The translations under genes and the position numbers were made by a program. The notes below the pieces were generated by a model that saw only the letters and a program-made list of their open reading frames with translations, had not been told where the DNA came from and did no database searches. A DNA stretch of 64,000 bases from Treponema primitia ZAS-2 (GTDB lineage Bacteria > Spirochaetota > Spirochaetia > Treponematales > Breznakiellaceae). The DNA lies in the NCBI RefSeq assembly GCF_000214375.1, contig NC_015578.1, forward strand, positions 1,426,001 through 1,490,000, in the 5' to 3' direction. This document shows, piece by piece, positions 35,874-44,900 of this stretch; within the stretch, counting starts at the first letter, position 1, and every line of letters starts with the position of its first letter.

Positions 35874-35915
35874 GTTATTTCTAAAGTAACTCTAAAGAGT
35901 TACTTTAGAAATAAC
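35874..35915. other. Perfect 42-nt hairpin abutting the tRNA 5' end
   Basis: The 20-base arm GTTATTTCTAAAGTAACTCT (35874-35893) is followed by AA and by its exact reverse complement (35896-35915). The next base, 35916, is position 1 of the tRNA. The arms are AT-rich while the flanks are not. It may affect 5' processing by RNase P, act as an attenuator, or be an inserted palindrome. Confidence 0.85.
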
Positions 35916-35988
35916 GGCGGCATAGCTCAGTTGGTAGAGCATACGGCTCATATCCGTAGTGTCATAGGTTCAATCCCTATTGCCGCTA
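35916..35988 (+). tRNA. tRNA-Met (CAU), elongator type likely
   Basis: The acceptor stem GGCGGCA pairs with TGCCGCT (one G-T) and the D arm is AGCTCAGTTGGTAGAGCA. The anticodon stem TACGG/CCGTA encloses CTCATAT with anticodon CAT. The T arm is ATAGG-TTCAATC-CCTAT and the discriminator is A. The stem ends rule out initiator tRNA, which needs an unpaired 1:72. A lysidine-modified tRNA-Ile2 also has CAU and cannot be fully excluded. CCA is not encoded. Its 3' end is repeated at 36143, 36312 and 38120 and, degenerately, at 51.2 kb. Confidence 0.92.
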
Positions 35989-36411
35989 AAGAAAAAAAGT
36001 AAATATGACCGAATAGATTGCGGCAATAGGGATTGAAGGGTTCAGTCCGCCGACCGAACGGGAGGAAAAGGGGCCATGGATGGCCCCGACAGGACTGAAC
36101 CCCGGGTCGGAAGGCCGAAGCAGGATGCTGAGGCCTGGAGACCAATCCCTATTGCCGCTAGAAAAGATTAAATACGACCGAACATATTCCGGCAATAGGG
36201 ATTGAAGGGTTTAGTCCGCCGACCGAATGGGAGGAGAAGGGGCCATGGATGGCCCCGTCAGGGTTAAACCCCGGGTCGGAAGGCCGAAGCAGGATGCTGA
36301 GGCCTGGAGACCAATCCCTATTGCCGCTAGAAAAGATTAAATACGACCGAATATATTCCAGCAATAGGGATTGAAGGGTTTAACCCGCCGACCGAACGGG
36401 AGGAAAAGGGG
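35971..36411. repeat. Tandem repeat array built on the tRNA 3' end
   Basis: The 17-mer CAATCCCTATTGCCGCT, the tRNA 3' end, recurs at 36143 and 36312. Between copies its reverse complement (CGGCAATAGGGATTG) occurs at 36021, 36190 and, slightly changed, 36360. Units are 172 and 169 bp; the third is cut off at about 36411 by the integrase fragment. Each full unit folds into an 11-bp stem (36038-36048 with 36092-36102; 36207-36217 with 36261-36271) enclosing GGGGCCA-TGGA-TGGCCCC, then a hairpin AGGCC-GA-AGCA-GGA-TGCT-GA-GGCCT (36112-36136). The minus-strand open frames here are by-products of the repeats. Confidence 0.85.
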
Positions 36412-36898
36412 CCAGGCCATAGGCCGTGAATACTGCTATGCAAATCACGGTTTTATTGAACGCCATATTAAGCCCCGCGTACAGGGATTACATCTGCGGG
36501 AAGTGACAGCCCAGGATTTGGATCGGTTACAGCTTCAGATTAAAAAAGAAACCAAACTCAAGGCAAAGACCGTCAATTCAATCCTGGCCGCTGTCTGTAT
36601 ACCAATTCGCGAAGCCTTCAGGGTTGGAAGAGTATCCCATAACCCGGCGCAAAAATTTCGCGGCCTTGGGCGCGATGACGATCCCCGGGGGATCCTTTCA
36701 AGCGCGGAACTGAAAAAGCTCTTTGCAGAACCCTGGGAGACGGAAGCCCACAGGTTAGCTGTGGCGCTCTCGCACGCCACCGGGATGCGCCTGGGAGAAA
36801 TACTTGCCATAGGGCTGGAGGATATAACCCTGGACTTCGAGGAGAAGCCGGTGTTATGGGTCCGGAAAAGCTGGTCTACAGTATCGGGCCATAAGTGA
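36371..36898 (+). pseudogene. Truncated tyrosine recombinase (integrase)
   Basis: The 175-aa frame starts with an ATG inside the third repeat unit; its first 15 residues are repeat-derived. From GREYCYANHGFIERHIKPRV it matches the core-binding domain of phage integrases (QLQIKKETKLKAKTVNSILAAVCIPIREAFRVGRV), then enters the catalytic domain at LSHATGMRLGEILAIGLEDI, with the first catalytic arginine present. It stops at GHK* before the HxxR and tyrosine motifs, so it cannot catalyse recombination. It is the remains of the enzyme that probably used the CAU tRNA as its site. Confidence 0.85.
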
Positions 36899-36943
36899 AG
36901 ATGTCCGGGGGTAGCGATGCAGCGGATTTCATAGGGAGGAGAT

Positions 36944-37141
36944 ATGGATCAACCAGCGAAGGAATACTACACTTACCAGGAAGTCGCCGAAAAATTCGGC
37001 GTGTCAGACCGTACCGTGTGGCGGTGGGTGGTGACAGGGACGATAAAGGCCCGGCGTTTTTCCCGGCAAATTGTCCGGATCCCGGTAGCGGAAATCGACG
37101 GTCCCCCGATTGAAACAAAACTGAGTAGGGAAGAACAATGA
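36944..37141 (+). CDS. Small helix-turn-helix protein (excisionase/HTH_17-like)
   Basis: The 65-aa protein contains a MerR-like HTH: YYTYQEVAEKFGVSDRTVWRWVVTGTIKARRFSRQIVRIPVAEI (quoted as a region, residues 8-52), typical of HTH_17 excisionase-type proteins that bind as small winged helices. GGGAGG at 36932-36937 precedes the ATG. Its stop overlaps the next ATG (ATGA). It could be the excisionase of the lost integrase, but its coupling to the PIN gene makes a role as an antitoxin or repressor equally likely. Confidence 0.75.
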   Translation: MDQPAKEYYTYQEVAEKFGVSDRTVWRWVVTGTIKARRFSRQIVRIPVAEIDGPPIETKLSREEQ

Positions 37142-37614
37142 GCATACCCCGCGTTTATTTGGAAACGACGATGTTTAGCTTTTATTACGAAAAACGGGAA
37201 GATCCGCATTACCAGGAATTGAAGGCCCAGACCCGGCAAGTCTTTGACATGATAAAGGCGGGGAAGTTTGAGCCGTATACCTCTACTTTTGCTACTGATG
37301 AGATGGAAAACGAAAAAGACCCTGAGAAACTGGAAAATATGCGACAGCTTATCCCTGAATTTGGCATTCGTTTTCTTGACATAACGCCGGAGGTGGATCG
37401 GCTTGCGACTCTTTACATCAAAGAGGAAGCGGTTACGGCTTTAAGTGAAACGGATGCAGCCCATATTGCTATTACGGCAGTCAATGGTTTAGACTTTATT
37501 GTAAGCCTTAATTTTGGGCATATTGCCAGGGCCTGGACCATTGAGAGGGTCCGCCGGGTCAATATCCGGAGAATTATAAAGGCATTGGCATATACAAACC
37601 AGCGGAGGTATTAG
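37138..37614 (+). CDS. PIN-domain protein (putative RNase toxin)
   Basis: The 158-aa protein has the PIN acidic set: E9 in VYLETTMFSFYY, a central TSTFATDEMENE, and D in SETDAAHIAITAV with a following SLNFGHIAR in place of the usual TxD/N. PIN proteins cleave RNA, mostly as toxins. It lies between an HTH gene (4-bp overlap) and a small acidic gene (4 bp after its stop), a compact three-gene module. Whether the first aspartate position, here glutamate, allows full activity is uncertain. Confidence 0.78.
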   Translation: MSIPRVYLETTMFSFYYEKREDPHYQELKAQTRQVFDMIKAGKFEPYTSTFATDEMENEKDPEKLENMRQLIPEFGIRFLDITPEVDRLATLYIKEEAVTALSETDAAHIAITAVNGLDFIVSLNFGHIARAWTIERVRRVNIRRIIKALAYTNQRRY

Positions 37615-37618
37615 AATT

Positions 37619-37867
37619 ATGAAAACGATAGACGAATACATGAGCGATCCCCGGATACTCAACGATCCCTACATGGAGGATGGGCCAATAAAGGAAATCC
37701 ATGCCGCCCGGCTCAAGCTTCAGGATGAAACGGCGGGAATGACGGTTCAGGAAAAATGCGACTACCTCAACAATAAAGCACGGGAAACACTTGCCCGGCA
37801 TGGGATTACCCCCCAGTTTGTTAATCTTGCTGGGCAGGGGAGAATCCAGCCCAAGGTTACGGTATAG
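37619..37867 (+). CDS. Small partner protein of the PIN gene, unknown family
   Basis: The 82-aa soluble protein (MKTIDEYMSDPRILNDPYMEDGPIKEIHAARLKL...) starts 4 bases after the PIN stop. Its N-terminal half is acidic and helical, and ARETLARHGI and the basic end may contact nucleic acid or partner. By position it is a candidate antitoxin or accessory of the PIN protein. A damaged piece of the same gene reappears at about 38839-38882. Confidence 0.6.
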   Translation: MKTIDEYMSDPRILNDPYMEDGPIKEIHAARLKLQDETAGMTVQEKCDYLNNKARETLARHGITPQFVNLAGQGRIQPKVTV

Positions 37868-38110
37868 CCGCTAACAAGAAATTAGCCGCTTTCCTTATCG
37901 GCAAGTAACCGTATGTTGAAACCGCCCTTGCCTAGGGGCTGTTTTTACAACGCTGCCGTGTGACCAAATATGTGACACAAATCTCAAAAAAAATAGCGTT
38001 TTAACTGATATTATCAGATACAATATGAATTTACCTATTGCACTAATTCTTTACCCTATAGTAAAATATGATATGTGAAGGGTTTACGGGGTATTTACTG
38101 ATACTATATT
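37868..38110. other. AT-rich gap at the end of the small island
   Basis: No gene is supported here. A weak hairpin GCCCTT...AGGGGC followed by TGTTTTTA at about 37927-37950 could terminate the PIN operon. The stretch TGACCAAATATGTGACACAAATC looks like the 3' flank often seen after integrase genes. Confidence 0.35.
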
Positions 38111-38251
38111 GGATAGGTTCAATCCCTATTGCCGCTAGAAAAGATTAAATACGACCGAACATATTCCGGCAATAGGGATTGAAGGGTTTAACCCGCCTCT
38201 TTAGATGCCGCGACCAAGTGGGAGCGGCTTCGAACGGGAGGAAAAGGGGAC
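38111..38251. repeat. Downstream copy of the tRNA-derived repeat (attR-like)
   Basis: From ATAGGTTCAATCCC the copy contains the last part of the tRNA T arm and acceptor (38113-38136), the same spacer as in the array (AGAAAAGATTAAATACGACC), the inverted 3' end at 38168, and GGGTTTAACCCGCC. A 31-bp insertion then interrupts it before CGAACGGGAGGAAAAGGGG resumes. With the array at 36.3 kb it brackets the integrase remnant and the PIN module. Confidence 0.8.
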
Positions 38252-38320
38252 CTGGGGCTAAATTGACGAATTTCTCCAGGCGGTGTATACTATTATTCAG
38301 CACTATGCATGGAGGTAGTT

Positions 38321-38761
38321 GTGAAATGGTTACTTGCATTATTGCCGGTGTTAATGATACTGGGATGCGAAAGCCTGGTGACAGATTTGCCGAAAACCGA
38401 TATTCCCTTGTATCAAATATCCGGCGGATATAAATTCCCTGAAAATACACCAACTATTGATATATATAATTGCCTTGTTGGCCACGGGCTTAATTTTGGC
38501 ACAGAAATATCTGCTACAGGAACTTATGCCATAACGCGATCCTCAAAATTAAATGGCAACCTATACACAGACACAAAAACAAGAAACGTCCTATCTGTTT
38601 CTATTAAGCATTTAGAGCTGGATCCTGACATAAATGATCATATCGCTATTTTTACCTTTGATGATAATTCAAAACTTGAAATTCATTTTAAATGGCAAAG
38701 ACAAACTACCAATGTTTGGCAGAACGATAAAATCGAAGGTAAATTAACCATTACGTTATAA
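38321..38761 (+). CDS. Small lipoprotein of unknown function
   Basis: A GTG at 38321, five bases after GGAGG (38311-38315), gives a 146-aa protein with an ideal lipoprotein signal (MKWLLALLPVLMILGCESL, lipobox MILGC). The mature part is beta-rich (YAITRSSKLNGNLYTDTK...NDHIAIFTFDDNSKLEIHFKWQ) and not recognised. A frame-compatible ATG at 38309 would place the ribosome site inside the gene, so GTG is preferred. The codon usage and AT content are unlike the housekeeping genes. Confidence 0.7.
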   Translation: MKWLLALLPVLMILGCESLVTDLPKTDIPLYQISGGYKFPENTPTIDIYNCLVGHGLNFGTEISATGTYAITRSSKLNGNLYTDTKTRNVLSVSIKHLELDPDINDHIAIFTFDDNSKLEIHFKWQRQTTNVWQNDKIEGKLTITL

Positions 38762-38829
38762 CTATTGGGCACCTCTAAAAACTCGGTTATTTTTACGGTG
38801 CCCTTCAGATATCCGGCGCAGTCCTGCTG

Positions 38830-38882
38830 TTCTATACCAGGATGATACGGCGGAAATGACGGTTCAGGAAAATGCGATTACC
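38830..38882 (+). pseudogene. Mosaic fragment containing a piece of the PIN-partner gene
   Basis: From CAGGATGA at 38838 the sequence follows 37731-37780 of the small PIN-partner gene (ACGGCGGAAATGACGGTTC, then AGGAAAATGCGATTACCTC) with one base missing from an A-run. The preceding TTCTATACCAGGATGATACGG is identical over 21 bases to 51484-51504. It is a scar of recombination between repeats. Confidence 0.6.
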
Positions 38883-38883
38883 T

Positions 38884-39348
38884 CTAAGTGGAGATAGTAT
38901 TTATATAGGCACTATTCGTCAAAACAGCACGTTCGCCAAAATTGGTAATGGTGCGGGTTTTTGGCATATCAACAAAACGTAATGGGCTAAAACGAGCAAT
39001 ATAATGGGCCGGTATGTAACCGAATTTAAACTTAAAGGCGGTAAGCCGGGACCACTTCAATGCGCAAATTTGGTATTTTTGTTTATCACACAATGCCCTG
39101 TTTAATGCAATTTTATTGTTTACTGTTTCGGCTATTGTCGTGGTACTGCTATCTATGTTTAATTCGGGTGAATGGTATCGCTGCAATGCTTCGAAGTTTT
39201 CAATATATCGGATTCTCTGGAATTCAGGATATTGGCTTGATATGGTTCCATCGGTCAAGTATAACATGGAATCGGCGCTGCCGATTTTCCGCATGATGAT
39301 ATAGCAGTCTGATACCGCTATGGTATACGGGATTATAATTTTTGTCAT
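38884..39348 (-). CDS. Hypothetical protein (154 aa)
   Basis: AGGAGG six bases before the ATG at 39346-39348 supports expression. The soluble protein (MTKIIIPYTIAVSDCYIIMRKIG...) has no signal peptide or known motif; SADSMLYLTDGTISSQYPEFQRIRYIENFEAL is the best-ordered-looking stretch. It is AT-rich and may form an operon with the split gene upstream. I cannot assign a family. Confidence 0.5.
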   Translation of the reverse strand: MTKIIIPYTIAVSDCYIIMRKIGSADSMLYLTDGTISSQYPEFQRIRYIENFEALQRYHSPELNIDSSTTTIAETVNNKIALNRALCDKQKYQICALKWSRLTAFKFKFGYIPAHYIARFSPLRFVDMPKTRTITNFGERAVLTNSAYINTIST

Positions 39349-39403
39349 ATGGATCCTCCTTTTTTCTCTCGCTAATGAGGAATAGGTTATCTTAATTCAT
39401 GTA

Positions 39404-40279
39404 CTAAAATCGTTTTGAAAACGTCATGCTCATGGTAGCCGGGATTAATACATCAAAATTGCCCATGTTCCATAAAAGTACCGATGCATTGCAGCCCATC
39501 ACCATATTGATTGACCATGAAGCATTGTGATGACCGAAGGTAATTTTGGGATTTATCTGGGGCATAAAAAGCATTTTCGTATCAGTTGTATTTATTCCCA
39601 GGTTTGCCCCAATATTAAGACCTGTATTCAAAAACATATTTCCCGGAAGTATCCATGTGTATGAATACCCTGCCGTTGGCCCAAAGTGCACAATATGTAT
39701 CCGCTCGTTATAACGTGCCATGTCCTCGTTCTTTGAATATATGGACGTGTAAAATACCCCGAAACCGTAAAGCAAACTTCCATTTGATACTGTTTGTTTT
39801 TCAGACATGGTAAATACTGAACGGAGCGAATGGTTTCTATGATTATATATTCAGCTGGCCATTATTCCGCCGCTCATTATATCCAATCCAACATTTTCAT
39901 GTTCACCGGTTTTGTCATCGCCGTTATAAAAATTTTTATAATGTTTAATGAATGTTTCATAATACATTTTCTCAAAATAGAAATTTAACGCCACATCAAA
40001 TGAATCATTGTTGAAAGCGATAGGCATATATAGCTGGGCGGCAATGCTTTTATATCGAATGCCAAAACCAATATCCCATGGTTTGCCTGTTCTGTATCCT
40101 GCTGCCTGTTGTTGAAAAATACCCATGTTATATTTCCCGGAAAAATTCAGGGCTTTCTTTTCATCAAATGGGACAATGGTATTTTCAGCAAATAATAACC
40201 CTGTATTAAGCGGACTAATACATACATACAAAAGACAGAAAAAGGGGAGAAATGTATGTTTGCCAAAGCTATCCATCAT
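39404..40279 (-). pseudogene. DUF4421-like outer-membrane protein gene split by an in-frame TGA
   Basis: Two adjacent frames, 39851-40279 and 39404-39808, are in the same phase and separated only by TGA at 39851-39853. Read through, they give 291 residues: a signal peptide (FLPFFCLLYVCISPLNTGLLFAE), then beta-strand sequence such as KPWDIGFGIRYKSIAAQLYMPIAF, SLRSVFTMSEKQTVSNGSLLYGFGVFY, and a C-terminal MSMTFSKRF ending in phenylalanine as in outer-membrane barrels. The interrupted site reads GGIMAS-stop-IYNHRNHSLRS, where tryptophan (TGG) is a likely ancestor. Probably a recent nonsense mutation; recoding is the alternative. Confidence 0.7.
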
Positions 40280-40614
40280 TCTCCCTGTCTGTTCAATATC
40301 ACCTTACCGCTGGCAGCAAATTCATAATTCGGTGAATTGCCAATTGTCCTGCTGGTTGTCCATATTATATCACCCACATCAATATTGCCTTCATATCTTT
40401 TGTGGGCTTCTTCTAAAAGTTTAATGTAAGCCTGTATATTAATCGGTTCTTTACTGAATCCCGGCGTGGAAATAAACGTGGTCTGAACCGTACCGATTAC
40501 TTCCACATTTACATTCTGAGATATTGGCTTATATTCTCCTGTGGACATACAGGAAACCAATAGTCCGGCGGTCAATACCGCAAAAAACATCCATCCGTAC
40601 CATCTGCTTTTCAT
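40276..40614 (-). CDS. Small lipoprotein upstream of the split gene
   Basis: From MKSRWYGWMFF the protein is 112 aa with a lipoprotein signal (AGLLVSCMS). The mature part (QNVNVEVIGTVQTTFIST... SGKVILNR) may be a small alpha-beta domain. GGAGG ends five bases before this ATG, so the further upstream ATG at 40626 is rejected. Its stop overlaps the start of the split DUF4421-like gene (ATGA), making the two a coupled envelope pair. Confidence 0.65.
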   Translation of the reverse strand: MKSRWYGWMFFAVLTAGLLVSCMSTGEYKPISQNVNVEVIGTVQTTFISTPGFSKEPINIQAYIKLLEEAHKRYEGNIDVGDIIWTTSRTIGNSPNYEFAASGKVILNRQGE

Positions 40615-40648
40615 AAAAACCTCCAATACTATTTTTAGGGGTTTCCCC

Positions 40649-41968
40649 CTACCTCACTATTCCTGTGGCCAATTCCCAGTCGTAATAGGCCGAACGATAC
40701 TCAAATATTGCGCTATGAAGCCCCAGGCTTGCCTGATCGAGCTTGTTGATTGCCTCAGTTACGGATAGTTGTGTGGCTGCTCCATTGATATACGCGGTCT
40801 GCGCCAGGGCGACCGCCCGTCGAGCCATGGCTTCGATAAGCCGGGCGGAGTTTATGCGCTCCGATGCCTCGTCAAGGTTTAACCGTATTTCAATCAGTTC
40901 ACTTTCTATTTCCATCTGCTTTTTTATCAAGCTGAGGGCAGCTTTTTCCTGTTCTGTTTTGGCGCTTTTCATGCGGGAAAGTCGGTATCCGCCTGCAAAG
41001 AGCGGTATGTTTACGCCGAGCTTGAGCTGCATGGAGGTGTAATCATAATCGCCGGTTAACGAATCATTTCCCATGCCGCCGAAAGCAAAAGAAAAGCCGC
41101 CAGAGACAGTGGGCAGAAACGCGCTCATCGCCGCCCTTTGACCTATATCGCTCAGTTCGCGGTTCAAAAGCAATGCACGATAATCGGGACGCCCTGAAAA
41201 TACGGCGTTCAGTTGCGGCGTGCCGGGAATGACGGGCAGGGCTTCGTCGGTCTCAGTAAGAACGACCTCTTCCGAAAGGGGAATCCACCCAAGGTTCTTA
41301 AAAGCGATAGTTGCCAACTCGGCGTTTTTACGGGATTCGGCGGTGGTGGGGATTTTCGATTTCCAGTCTACCTCCGCCATAAGAAGGTCTAACTCGGTGG
41401 CTACCCCGGCCTTGTATTTTCGTTCAATGCTTTGGTAGATTTCTTCACTGGTATGTTCGGATGCTTCCATGATATGAACCACTGCAACCGCAAGCTGGGT
41501 TCGGGCATACAGTTTTTTTGCGGCGGCCCGTAGGTTTTGCCGCCTTGTTTCCAAGGCTTGCTCCTGTATCTCCCGGCCCTTTCGCGCCTGGTTATACCGC
41601 GACAGGGCGGCGGCATCAAAAATGGTTTGGTTAACGCCAACGCCCAAGGTAAGCTCATTGTCGTAATTGGAATCAATGTCCTGCCGGATAATGCGTCCGG
41701 TCGTAAGGTCGGCGGCTACCGGTGCTGACTGTTTAATGTCCTGCAAATTGCGGGTATAACTGCCCTGTGCGCCTATATTCGGCAGCAGGGCGGATCGCGC
41801 CTGTACGACATTTTCCTTTGCAAGATCAAGCTCTTTGTATGCAAGGGAAAGGTCGGGGTTGTTTTGCTCAACCCTTCTTAAATAAGACTCAAGGTCATAT
41901 TCCCCGGCGTTAGCCGTCATGACGACTAATCCGCATAATAGCGCAAGTACAATGTTAGTTCGCAGCAT
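40649..41968 (-). CDS. TolC-family outer-membrane efflux protein
   Basis: The 439-aa protein has a signal peptide (ending MTANAGE) and the two-fold TolC repeat: YLRRVEQNNPDLSLAYKELDLAKENVVQARSALLPNIGAQGSY near the N terminus and the matching LIKKQMEIESELIEIRLNLDEASERI with VTEAINKLDQASL in the second half (quoted in parts). It forms the outer-membrane and periplasmic channel of the pump encoded just upstream; its start overlaps the RND gene by 14 bp. It is the last gene of the efflux operon. Confidence 0.93.
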   Translation of the reverse strand: MLRTNIVLALLCGLVVMTANAGEYDLESYLRRVEQNNPDLSLAYKELDLAKENVVQARSALLPNIGAQGSYTRNLQDIKQSAPVAADLTTGRIIRQDIDSNYDNELTLGVGVNQTIFDAAALSRYNQARKGREIQEQALETRRQNLRAAAKKLYARTQLAVAVVHIMEASEHTSEEIYQSIERKYKAGVATELDLLMAEVDWKSKIPTTAESRKNAELATIAFKNLGWIPLSEEVVLTETDEALPVIPGTPQLNAVFSGRPDYRALLLNRELSDIGQRAAMSAFLPTVSGGFSFAFGGMGNDSLTGDYDYTSMQLKLGVNIPLFAGGYRLSRMKSAKTEQEKAALSLIKKQMEIESELIEIRLNLDEASERINSARLIEAMARRAVALAQTAYINGAATQLSVTEAINKLDQASLGLHSAIFEYRSAYYDWELATGIVR

Positions 41969-44900
41969 TGATACCCTCCTTGTTCGCCTGAACGTTTAAC
42001 TTTGAACGGCTTGTACGCACATATTCCAGTGATGGGATAAGCCAGAGGGTCAGAAAGGTTGCGGATATAATACCGCCGATGATAACCACCCCCATGGGCT
42101 GCCTAATCTCCGCCATTGATTCGCCTATCCCTAAAGCCATGGGGAGCATACCCAGGACGATGGCAATATTACTCATCAGGATTGGTTTGAGCTTGGTTGG
42201 ACAGGCTTTAATAAGCGCTTCCTGTACCCCTTTTCCTTCCCGTTTGAGCTTGTTATAGTAATCCAGAATAAGGATAGCGTTATTTACTACCACACCCACG
42301 AGCATGATAATACCAAGCATGGAAACCACGTTTAATACCGTATTGGTTATGAGGCATCCCACAATAACCCCGATGAGGGAAAGGGGAACCGTGGCAAGGA
42401 TGAACAGGGGCTGGATGATGCTTTCCAGGACTGCGGCAAGGAGCATATACACCAGGAGTACTGCGATCACAAATACCAAAAGCATATCCACGATGGAGTC
42501 TCCCATGGCCTCGGACATACCGGTCTGTTTTAAGGTGTACCCTTCGGGGAGTTTTATTTCCCCGGCAGCTTTCATAACCGCAGAGAGGGAAGAACTCTGG
42601 GAATAACCGGGCAATAATTCGGAGGTGATTTCCACGGTGCGGAAACGGTTTACCCGCATGATCATGTTATAGCCGTTGTCAAAGCGTATATCCGCATACC
42701 AGGACAGGGGATTGACCCCAGCGCGGGAAACGATGGGTATGTTTCGCAGATCTTCAATATCTGTAAGGGCCGAATCGGCAAGTTTGACCCGTATATCGTA
42801 TTCCTGTCCGTTCTCTTTATAAGTGGTTGTCACCAGGCCGTCCACTGCGGCCCGCAGGGAAACTGCCACGGCCTGTACCGTAAGGCCGTCCTCGGAAAGC
42901 CGTTTGCGGTTTGGTTCAAAGAGCAGTTCTGTCTTGCCCGCTTTGGAATTCATCATGACGTTCATGGCGCCGGGGACTTTTTCGATACGGTTCTTAAGCC
43001 GATTCCCAAGGTCCTGTAGAACTTCATTATCTGTTCCCTGGAGGTACAGGTCGATGGGGGCGCCCTGGCTTATGACAATTTCCGATGGAGGCAAAACCCG
43101 GATAGCCGCGCCGGGTATATCCTTCAAAGTTGCGGTCATGGCGGCGGCAATATCGCTGTTGCTCCGGGTCCGCTCTTTTTTGGGGACCAAGGCTATGTCT
43201 ACCCGCGCAACGCTCACATCCTGTGTCATGGAACCCATGGAGCCCAGAGCAGTAAGGACCGTCTCCACTTCCGTATATGCGGCAAGCCGTTCTTCGATCT
43301 CCGCGAGTACCGCTGCGGTAGCGTCAAGGTCGCTCCCCTGGGGAAGTTCCACATCAACCTGAATTTTTCCCCCGTCGCTCTTGGCCATGAGTTCAATGTT
43401 GAGCAGGGGAAAAGCCGCAATACTGAGGATGAAAACCACCAATACTACCGCAACTACAAGGGCGCTGCGCCGTTTCCGTTTTAGCAGGAATGAAATGGAA
43501 CGTCCATACAGATCTTCCCATTTTTTGAATAGACTTTCCAGTTTTCTTCCCAGAGGGCCGTCCTGTTTAACCGTTGCCGGCAGTATCCGGGATGCCATAA
43601 GCGGGGTCAGGGTAAAGGAGACGATAATGGAAAACACCGTGGAAATAACAATGGTGAAGGCAAAGTCGGAAAGTATCTTTCCCATGCCGCCGCCCATATT
43701 ACCCAGGGGGACAAATACCGCCACATTGGTCAGGGTGGAGGCAAAGACCGCCAGCATCACTTCCCGCGTTCCCCTGGACGCCGATTCATGCCGGGACAGA
43801 CCCTGCTCCTTATACCGGAAAATATTTTCCAGTACTACCACTGAATTGGCGACCAGGGTTCCGGTGGCGCAGGAAAGGCCCATGAGGGAAAGCACATTGA
43901 TGCCGATGCCCAGGGGCTTCATGATAAAGAAGGTGGCGATAACGGAGAAAGGCATGGCCAGGGCGACAATGAGGGTAGAACGGGCGTCATGGAGGAAAAA
44001 AAACAGTACAAGGGCTGTAAAGATAATGCCCAGTACCACATTGCCCAGGGTATCATTTACTGCATTTCGTATAAACGTTGCGTCTTCCTGAATGACCTTA
44101 AGCCGTATATGGCCGCCTGATTCAGCTTCAATCCGGGGGATACGTTTTATCACCCCGTCGATCACATCAAGGCTGTTGGCGGTAGGGTTCTTAACCACAC
44201 TTAAAAGGATGGCGCCCTCGTTCCGGGTTCCCGCTCCTTTGTCCAATAGAATTGTGCGCTCCCTGACAACAGTATGGGTATCCCTGACATCCCCAAGCTG
44301 CCGGAGTTTGAAAACCCCCTCGGTGGTGGGAACATCCAGATTGCTAATTTCTTCCAGGGAAGTAAATTCCCCCTTGAACCGGACGGGTATATCCTGATCC
44401 GCAGTTTCAATTGATCCGCCGGGAAGTTCCAGATTCGCCGCCGCCAGGAGGCCCGCAATCTGTTCAATGGGAACCGCGCGTTCAAACACCGTGGCCCGGT
44501 TCAGTTCCACGGTGATTTCCCGTTTGTCCCCACCGGAAAGGTTTATGCTCCCGACACCGGAAACTTGGGAAAGCTGATCCCCTATGGTAGTTGAGGCCAG
44601 GGTATAGAGTTCCGTGCTGTCCATGTCGCCTTCTAACACGATCTGCATAACGGGGATGGCTGATGCAATATCTATCTTGGAAATTGCCGGCCTTTTGGCG
44701 TCCGGCGGAAGATCGGCGATAATAACTTCAACTTTATCCTTCACTTCCTGGAGGGCTGCATTTTCATCCTTCCCAAACTTAAAGGAAGCGGTAATCACCG
44801 AAGCGCTGTCCATGGAATAGGATGTTATAGAATCGAGGTCCCCGATGGCAAAGACCTGATCCTCTATCTTTTTGGTAAGCTGGGTTTCTACTACCTGGGG

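Noticed and set aside
35948-36364. Three similar minus-strand open frames of 65-69 codons
   Set aside because: They repeat with the 170-bp units, have no ribosome sites and cross the tRNA. They are by-products of the repeats.
35971-38136. CRISPR array
   Set aside because: The repeats are about 170 bp with nearly identical spacers and no cas genes; they are tRNA-derived.
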